From positions 79,270,559-79,334,558 of the forward strand of contig NC_065883.2 of the NCBI RefSeq assembly GCF_932274485.2: a stretch of 64,000 nt of DNA, read 5' to 3'. This DNA comes from Patella vulgata (taxonomy: Eukaryota; Mollusca; Gastropoda; Patellidae). Shown here one piece after another: positions 56,480-64,000 of this stretch (within the stretch, counting starts at the first letter, position 1; every line of letters starts with the position of its first letter). The position numbers were made by a program, and so were the translations under genes. Under the pieces are notes generated by a model, which saw only the letters and a list, made by a program, of their open reading frames with translations, was not told the DNA's origin and ran no database searches.

Positions 56480-56994
56480 TTATGACGTCATCATAGGTCG
56501 ATACACTCGGTTCATATCATTAACCGCTGATGACGTTGATGATAGAAATAGTACAAAGATCAGAGAAATATTTTTTTTATTCTTAATTTGATGGTACAGT
56601 TTGTAGCATTCTGCACCGGAATAGACGGCGTAGTTATCGGCATATTTAGATGGGTTATTCATGTCTAAGTTATCTTTCAGAAGGTTCTTTTCGTCCACAT
56701 TTCTATTATTTCTCCGCATACTCCAAGACTTGAAAGTATTTATAGCCCACGAGTTCCTTTGTAAATTTTGAGTACAGTCCACTTTTCGTAGACCGTGAAA
56801 TCCTTCTCTGAACAAAACTTTCACTGTTCACTGTCAGAATTATCGGAAAAGATTGTCTTTTGATCCAAATTTTTGTCCAGCCTTTGACAAGCAACTAGTA
56901 GATCCTCGTCGTAATTTACATTCACATATATTCCACCGTCGAGATGTTGGCTAAAAAGAATTGATTTTTCGTCTAATAACGCATTACTATCCAT
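56480..56994 (-). pseudogene. Acidic leader ORF plus recombinase-like (DUF3504/Crypton-type) remnant, unit B
   Basis: ATG at 56,994 opens 57 codons (MDSNALLDEKS ... FSDNSDSEQ) that end at 56,821. Downstream, in two other frames, lie FVQRRISRSTKSGLYSK and then NLQRNSWAINTFKSWSMRRN. The last segment resembles the N-terminal SAM-like part of DUF3504/Crypton-related tyrosine recombinase proteins (typical text: WAVNTFKxW). At least two frame changes separate the pieces and no catalytic part is visible, so it is a broken gene. Unit A keeps only the leader ORF (34,395-34,571). The family guess is from memory of the motif and is weak. Confidence 0.45.
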
Positions 56995-57579
56995 TGTGAT
57001 TTTGCCTTCAATTCAATTAAACCTAATGGCGACAGTATAAACAATGCATTAACGTGATAAGTTCGATAATTAAGTTATTTGGTGGAAACTATCGAGCAAT
57101 TATCCAGATGTGACGTCATCCTTTGATGTTGGCGTACCATTATTTCCAATAATACACGGGCAACTTCCCAATCGTACATTATCTATACTAGATGAAATAT
57201 TAGACTCGCTTGACGTATCTCATTGAAAAGCACGTGCGGGACAATGTGTGTATTTTAAGTTGTTTTATGGTCTCGAGCTAAAGACATTGCGTAATATATT
57301 ACCATTAAACTATACATACAAAAGATATTATTATTATTATTTTTCTGAACACGAACCACTACCTTCTCTCGGAAGGAACAGTACTACCATCTCCATATTT
57401 CAGTACGTGATCCTAGTTATTTCACATCTCTACATATGGTGGGTATTGTACACCACGCGGAATACTTACATTTTAAAAACTATACCCCTACATTTTAAGG
57501 TGATCGGATATAGGGTCAAACTTGTCAACAATTTTTATTAAACATGCATTATGCAAGAGTCTGTTCTTAGGCCTGAAAT

Positions 57580-57849
57580 ATGGACCGGATCATAGAAATT
57601 AAACAAGGTTTACTTAAGTGTTGTGAACGTACAGTTATGGAGGCTGATACCGTCCGAAACATTTGTATTGCGAGCGCTTCGGGTAATACGTCAGAAAAAC
57701 TGATAACGATTTACCACGATTTAGACAAAAATTATGAATGGGATCATGATGTAGAAATTAAACAAGGTTTAGCCAAGTGTTTTGAACGTACAGTTATGGA
57801 GGCTGCTATCCGTCTGTTACAATTGGAGAGCGTGCGTCACAAAAACTGA
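57580..57849 (+). CDS. 89-aa ORF with two internal repeat units, function unknown
   Basis: The ATG at 57,580 directly follows an R1 fragment (57,540-57,579). The product contains IEIKQGLLKCCERTVMEA and later VEIKQGLAKCFERTVMEA, two units about 53 residues apart, with LDKNYEWDHD between them. The composition is soluble and partly helical, and I recognise no family. The unit A counterpart (35,860-36,080) is closed by stops. Its position just upstream of the lectin exon may be accidental. It could be a fragment of a larger gene. Confidence 0.35.
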   Translation: MDRIIEIKQGLLKCCERTVMEADTVRNICIASASGNTSEKLITIYHDLDKNYEWDHDVEIKQGLAKCFERTVMEAAIRLLQLESVRHKN

Positions 57850-58026
57850 TAAAGATTTACAAACTATTTAGGGGGTTGCCACCTAATCGAATCAACATCG
57901 GACAAGGGGTGGATGATGAGTTGATAAACATGCCTACACAATCCTAATTAAGTGCCTTGCAAATTCCTGATAGGGTGACTACTTTATACACCCAAACTAC
58001 CATGAATGTCTTCAATATAATTTCAG

Positions 58027-59036
58027 GTTTAGGTTCCTTTAATGTGGCACTTAATAAACCAACATGGCAAAGTTCAACGCTTGGCGATTCATCTAATGCT
58101 GTGGATGGTAATACTAATCAAGATTGGTATGGTGGAAGTTGTACGATCACTAATAACAAGAAAGCAAGAGAATGGTTGTGTGTTGATCTAAAACAGAGTT
58201 TTGATATCAGTAGTATGAAGATATTTAACGTATTAAACAGTTGGGGTACGTAAGATTATAACTAAATGGGACCGCCACATTCAATAGAGCATAGTAACGA
58301 CTTCTCAGTTTACCTTTTGAAACTTAGTGCCTGAAAGCAGAATGATATCTGATGATTAAATATTAGAACAATAGTTTACAATATATCCAGTTCAATCAAC
58401 ACAATTTTTACGCTGTTGTTTTTAGATGTGGAAATAGATGTAACTGATTGATTAAGAAACAAAGCATTTGTTTCATAAAACATGATATTAAGTTTGTTAA
58501 GTTATTGCTCCTGCAATGACGGTCCTTTGTAAGTGTTGTAAGATCCATAGTCTTAAATTCCCACCCAATTTATTGGTTAAAATATGCCGAATAAGATTTG
58601 TGGATGTTTCAATTACTTTAAAAGTGTTGATATTATTATTAATAGAGTGGGTTAAACAAATAGTAAATGTGGCAAGGATATAATTTCTGATTATTTTCAG
58701 CATTATCACATTATTGTTACATACATTTCATATTGTTTTTAAATTGTTGAAAAATGTGATACAAGCCCCACTGAGTGAGTTACATACAATTCATATTGTT
58801 TCCAGGTACTAACTACATCAAAGGATTTGAAGTTAGATTGAGTTCAACTGGTAACTGTGATGAAGGAGGTTTTATTTCAGCTACAGCATGTTATAAAGAT
58901 CATACATCAACAGGACAATCTATTTATATCATAGACAGATGTAATCAACCATCTGTACCATCATTATCGGCTAGATTTGTTTTTGTTTCAATAAAACGTC
59001 AATATTTATACATATGTGAACTACAAATATTCACAG
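58027..59036 (+). CDS. F-type (FTP) lectin domain, two exons, unit B
   Basis: Exon 58,027-58,245 and exon 58,806-59,036, same splice sites and phases as unit A. Compared with A, YRSGVSSR becomes LGDSSN (two residues shorter), QRW becomes QDW, GNS becomes GGS, TET becomes TIT, NNN becomes NNK, and NRIDGG becomes NVLNSWG. Exon 2 has only two changes (N to Y, T to I). The R-x-D-G piece of the fucose motif is lost here, so binding specificity may differ from A. Gene ends outside these exons are not seen. Confidence 0.8.
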
Positions 59037-60074
59037 GTAAGTATATTACTGATTCAACAGTTTGCCAGTTTTGGAATAGGATAAGATAAGCAACAATTAG
59101 CAATCTTATTTCCGAGTAAGGGAATCTACTATATAGACACAACGGCACGAAAGTATTAGATATTCTACAAAACGTATTAGCCCTGGCTTTACCGAATAAA
59201 TGAGAACTTATATTCTAGAAAAGGTAGGCAGCATTCGTCGCGTCACCATTTGATCAATATTAGGAGCCATGAATATGACAAATAGTAGATGATTAATATT
59301 TGGAGGATTAAAACGCTCTAAGGTGATGGGTTTCGCAGGAAGGTTCGTAGCAACAACAGGTCTAAACAGCATAAAGCCCCATCAAACTGTTTCGATTTTT
59401 GTGTCCGAATAACACCGATTACACTTACAAAATCAGACTTATTGGCTTTACGACATTTTGTATACACGATTTTCAAAAGCCTTCCTCGTCGACTTCTCCT
59501 GTGACAATACAAGACTACATTACGCCCGTGGGAACAACTAATTACGACTGTTCAAGCTGAATTCCACGAGCAAAAACCTAGCATAACGTAATGACGTCAT
59601 ATCATAGCAGTCGTGCTCACAAATACCTAGAACCAAAGCCGTATGTATATAAATAATGTTGCGACAACTGTGAAGCCAGAAATTTCCTATGACGTCATGA
59701 AAATATGACGTCAGGTGTGCAAAGACGCCATCTTGGGTCCCAAGTATTTGTACCTACTCACTATCTATTTTATGGTCTAGCATACTGTTGTGTCGAAGAT
59801 GGCTGCCCCATACATTTTTTAAACGAAGAGTATAGCTGAACAAACTATTATTATTATTATGCAACAAAAAAGCGAACATGATTGTTATAATATAGTCTAA
59901 TTCATAAGAAAATGAAATGAAAGATACACCAGATAAAAGCGCTATTAAATATCTTTAACTTGCATACGCTTTTAAAAATCAGATTTTTTGTCCAGACGGG
60001 TAAAGTGAAAAATGAAAATTTAAATAGTAATTTGGGAGATAAAACCTTTTTGCCTTCTAGACTTCAGAGACTAG
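59037..60074. other. Intron/intergenic with TGACGTCA cluster, unit B
   Basis: Counterpart of 37,253-38,289 and almost identical; the same three TGACGTCA sites (59,590-59,715) are kept. Confidence 0.35.
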
Positions 60075-60292
60075 AAAGAAATTTAGTTTAACGTCCACTC
60101 GACACAAACTAGGTAATTTCGGGACTAACATGGTTCAGTTTTATTTCAATAATTCACTTGATTGATGAGAGCAAACTGGGGGGCTCGGAGAAAACCCAAG
60201 AGGTTGGACAGGCGACCCTACTCCTTGTCTCGTACAAGCGGGGAATCGAAACCGCGCCACCTGACTCCATGACATGTCATAGGTCTAATAAA
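60075..60292 (-). mobile_element. SINE-II copy 5, unit B
   Basis: Counterpart of 38,290-38,510. Confidence 0.8.
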
Positions 60293-61680
60293 CGTATTAA
60301 TGGCCGGTAATTTAAATTGTAGGCCCTGTTTTTTTTAGTAGTAGTTGCGCTTCGATGTAAACCAAATTATTCCTTGCATTCTTTATCGCATGCTATCTAG
60401 TATTTTCGTAATTTTAGAATTACATGTAGATGTGATTTTTAAAGGATTAAATTTTAAATAGTAAGCTTTACTGTCTGTAGTTGCACATGTTCTTTTTACA
60501 TTCTATAGTTTTTGTAAAAACAAATAAAATCTACAAACACAATAATAGGCCTTCAGTCTACCGAATAAAATAAATTTAGATTCATATGTTATCATTAAAA
60601 GCAATTGAAAAAGAATCATGTGCGAGGGAACTAACTATATTTTCTGAAGAATCTGTTGTATTCTGGCAAAAGGATAATGGACAAGCTTAATTTTTTCTAT
60701 GATTGTTTATCGAAAAATGTTATTCTATCTATGTAGGCCTACAATTACTTGTGGTAAACAAAGTGTTAAGTTTATGGTATCTGAAATATACCTTTCCAAT
60801 TTTTTTAAAAATATTATTTTGCTCAATTTTCAGTTGCAATAAGCTTTTAATAAAACAGTAAGCCTAATACTGTTATGCTATTAAAAATCACATTTCCCCT
60901 TTTACTGGTAGGCCTTAATCCGACCAATAAAATACATGTATTTACTGAAGCACTATCACTAATTTTAAACCATTCAGTAATTCAAAATAATTTTAATTTA
61001 CTCGGTGATTATCTAGTAATAGTATGCTGTATGGTTAACTTCAGTTTGTATGGCAGATAATTCCATAATAGTACACAGCATAAATTAAATTTTCTTTTTC
61101 AAAATAATCAGTTGACAAAAAAATCGCAAAAATAAAAGTAACTCTGAACACAGATCAGACCTAATGAGATAGATATTTAGAGCAAACTTCATATTTATAA
61201 TAATTTAATATATTCTTGTGCAGTAGTGTAAAATTGACAATTTCATAGTATTAGGTGGCCTATAAAGGCCGTCAAAACAATACATGACACCCAGAGCAAT
61301 ATGCAAAATATTCATTCTCAAGTTGTTTTGGGTTTATACTTGTTTGTAAAAAGAGAAACCAATCAACTCAAAAAATGTTTATTAAAAAATGTTATAGGCC
61401 TATTTAAAATAGAATTTCAATATCTTTAATTATTTTACTTTTTAAAAATGAAAGCCTACGCCCTACATTAATTAATAGAACAAAAATCATAAAAGCACAC
61501 GGCGAGTCAACGTTGGATCCAAAGGTATTTTATCTTGGAAAACAACCAACGGCTCAAATCTGTTTATTGGAAAACATTATATGCCTATTTGAAATTCAAT
61601 TTTAATATTCTTAAATTACTATTTTATATTTTAATGAAAGCTTACTTTATTAACATAACATATATACGAGAAGCACACAG
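60293..61680. other. AT-rich unique sequence, unit B
   Basis: Counterpart of 38,511-39,898; no gene recognised. A 61-codon frame at 60,875 exists only because one T is missing relative to A, which argues against it being real. Confidence 0.5.
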
Positions 61681-61681
61681 T

Positions 61682-61752
61682 CAGAGGCGTAGCCGTGAAA
61701 TACATGTTGGGGGGGGGGGCGCAACCCTAACCCCTAACCCTAACCCTAACCC
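61682..61752 (+). repeat. Interstitial telomere-like tract, unit B
   Basis: Counterpart of 39,899-39,969 with the same four CCCTAA units and G-run. Confidence 0.65.
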
Positions 61753-62017
61753 ATTTTTAAAACCCCTAAAAAATATAAACAAACACCATGTGGCCATGCT
61801 GTCTACCAAGACACCGCGTGCAAAGCATTATGGTTACGTTGTTGGCTGAGCGGGCGATAAATATTTGGTTTAGGCGATAATGTTTTTGGGTACCTACATG
61901 CGATTCACTCTGATAAGTGGCAGAAAAAAATTAACAAAATATTACTGACACTGACAGGCTAACTAGACACAATTTTATGGAACACAGTTACGTTTCACTT
62001 CACACATGTTTCCAGGA

Positions 62018-62346
62018 TGAAATGAAATGAAATGGGGTTTAACGTCCTACTGTTCTGCTCCTAACCTGGGCTAATGAAGACGGGCATACGCCATACAGTG
62101 TGTGCTATGAGGGAAATTTTGCCCGGACAGCGGCACTACGGCCTACTCTTATATCGAATTCCAACTGCCAAGGGATCTTTTACGTGCACACCAATGTGTA
62201 CACGGGACCTCGATTTTTCGTCCCATCCGAACGACTAGACAGCTTTCCTTGTCAGCCCTTCCGTCCTGCATCACTGACAAGGGAGAACCACGCCGGAAAA
62301 TCTGGATGAACTTTCTCGGCCAATGCAGGGATCGAACACCCGACCT
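62018..62346 (-). mobile_element. SINE-I with (TTTCA)n tail, unit B
   Basis: Counterpart of 40,234-40,563; two base changes lie close together (GGGACCTCGATTTTTCG here). Confidence 0.85.
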
Positions 62347-63114
62347 ACATTTCAAATCTAGGAATGGAAACAACAGGTATTTGGTGGAATAGTTTCAAAT
62401 TTAATAAAGCCTCGTAAAAATCGACAATAATTTACGGCCTTGAATAAACCAATTCGTAAACCGTCACAAATGCCGTCTCTCGTCTCAGTCTCACTTCATT
62501 AATTCCGGGCCGTACCACGCTTTATGCATGTTTTAGAAATATGAATCATGTTTTATAAATTCCCGAAACACACACACAACTAACATATGATGATTGTATG
62601 TGATAATTCTCAGTAGTTTTGTTACCGAAAATACTATAAAACTACGAAATTAAAGAGATTTAGTTCATCGATATAGATATCGTAACGTCGTTGAGCGAAC
62701 TGTCAGTGTGTGTTTATTACAGACAATTCACAAGATGCATTGCGCGTCGCTGTGTTTCTATGAGCGGTAATGCGAGTCGCCACTCTATGTATTTTTACTC
62801 TGTGACGACGTAATGACGTGTTATCATAGCAGTCGGATAGGGCCGATAAGTAAATCCCGCAAAATTGCGAGATTTCACGAGAAATTGGACTTCCGGTGAC
62901 ATGTGTGAATATCACGCAATTTTGTTAGCCTGATAATGTTGAAAATGAAAGCAAGCGAGTGAATTGGGTTAAATATTTATTCATTTGTGCCTTACTCCAA
63001 ACAATGTTGTGATCTTCGCTCACCAGTTACTATTTATATGAAAAACAATGCCATAAATTATGCAAGAGGGAGAGTTGTGGAGATTTATTAGCTGTAAAAA
63101 TGACCGAGCGGAAT

Positions 63115-64000
63115 CTCTCACCCGTATTCCAGCACCCGGATTCGAGATCTAGTTAGCAGAAATAATTCTTAGCGTACTCCAGCACGCCGATTCGAGATCA
63201 AGTTGGCAGACATATATTCTCTAACCGTATTCCAGCACCATGATTCGAGATCAAGTTAGCAGACATATTCTCACCGTATTCCAGCACACGGATTCAAGAT
63301 CAAATTAGCAGACATATTCTTTCACCGTATTCCAGCACCCTCATTCGAGATCAAGTAAGCCCACGTATTCCTAGCGCCAAGAAAAACCTAGATATAATTA
63401 TCACGAAACTAATTGTTACCTTTATATTAGAAAATAAAATTTTAAAACATATTAATGCAAAGTATTATGTAATAGATCCCCCGATCCCCCCCCCACACCC
63501 CTAAATGTACTATTACCGTAAACATACTAAAATATCGCACAATAGGCTAACTGAGCATGCAAAAAGTACCCCAACCAGCTTTGGTGGGAAAATGTTTTTT
63601 GTTTTACGGAATCAAGAGATGAATAAACTACTGGAATCCAAAATTTCAGAAGGCTCCTATGTTGGTGTTTCGAGATATATTACCGTAAACATATTAAACA
63701 TATGGGGGAATCGGGATGGGGTAGGCTGACTGCATGCGCACACAACAACTTCTAAACTAGCATTGGTGGCTTCAATATCTTTATTTCACCAACTGGACAG
63801 GTACATAATGCATGTACAAGCCAAATTTCATTAACTTTCTATGTAGGCGTATCGAGTTATACCACCGCAAAGTTCCTAGCACCCGGATTCGAGGCGGAGT
63901 TTGTGGGTTCAATAAACAACGGGCACGCCCACGCTGCGTCAAAAAACGACCCAAACCATCTTTGGTGGGTAAATGGTTTTTATTTCACCAAATCAAGGGA
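63115..64000. mobile_element. Left end of the fold-back satellite element, unit B
   Basis: The five 50-bp terminal units (63,120-63,375), the inverted flank and the first ~379-bp units match 41,336-42,240, with a 27-bp deletion near 63,562. The element runs off the window. Confidence 0.75.

Larger units (their letters stand above)
46705..64000. repeat. Segmental tandem duplication, unit B (cut by window end)
   Basis: It repeats 21,550 onward and at the window edge has reached the position equivalent to about 42,240 of unit A. Main differences from A: no LINE at 53,095, a 1.12-kb deletion at 51,450-51,690, a divergent block at 56,500-57,930, an 88-bp longer SINE at 46,891, and single-base changes. 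The junction at 46,705 shows only the short shared word ACAGG with the left edge of A. Confidence 0.95.

Overview
The window looks like AT-rich nuclear DNA of an invertebrate animal, most probably a marine mollusc and perhaps a gastropod. This is an inference from the repeats (two tRNA-headed SINE families, LINEs of CR1/jockey type, a MITE ending in ATACGCCCACA) and from the few recognisable genes: a BIR (IAP-type) protein, an MSANTD3/FSBP-like Myb/SANT protein, an F-type (FTP) lectin, and remains of a CFAP44-like ciliary gene. All introns seen are GT-AG. Coding density is very low; no rRNA, functional tRNA or CRISPR array was found.

Layout. (1) About 990-17,245 is a giant near-perfect palindrome: arms of roughly 7.7 and 7.9 kb flank a spacer of about 670 bp. 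The spacer carries a BIR-domain gene (8,830-9,237). Each arm carries a two-exon Myb/SANT gene. The right copy (9,573-10,275) is complete; the left copy lost its start in a 124-bp deletion. The arms also hold 20-bp AT-rich minisatellites, a Tc1/mariner tail, a SINE head and a dispersed repeat called R1 here. (2) 17,245-21,549 holds SINEs and a lone promoter plus signal-peptide exon at about 20,119-20,290. (3) 21,550-46,704 (copy A) and 46,705-64,000 (copy B, cut by the window end) form a direct tandem duplication of about 25.2 kb with very few differences. Each copy carries, in order, SINEs and a MITE, exons of a decayed CFAP44-like gene on the minus strand, a decayed LINE, a short variable gene block, an F-type lectin gene, a telomere-like tract, and a 4-kb fold-back satellite element (complete only in copy A).

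The differences between A and B are the informative part. A has a young 5'-truncated LINE that B lacks. B has a 1.1-kb deletion whose fused SINE shows it arose by recombination between two neighbouring SINEs. One SINE differs far more than its surroundings, as expected after gene conversion. A 1.7-kb block upstream of the lectin is much more divergent than its flanks. The first lectin-domain exon differs in clustered, mostly amino-acid-changing sites while the adjoining intron is nearly identical. Allelic (haplotype) duplication in the assembly is a serious alternative to a true tandem duplication, and sequence alone cannot settle it.

No multi-gene pathway is visible. The best candidate for something undescribed is the palindrome with its BIR spacer gene and arm-borne SANT genes.
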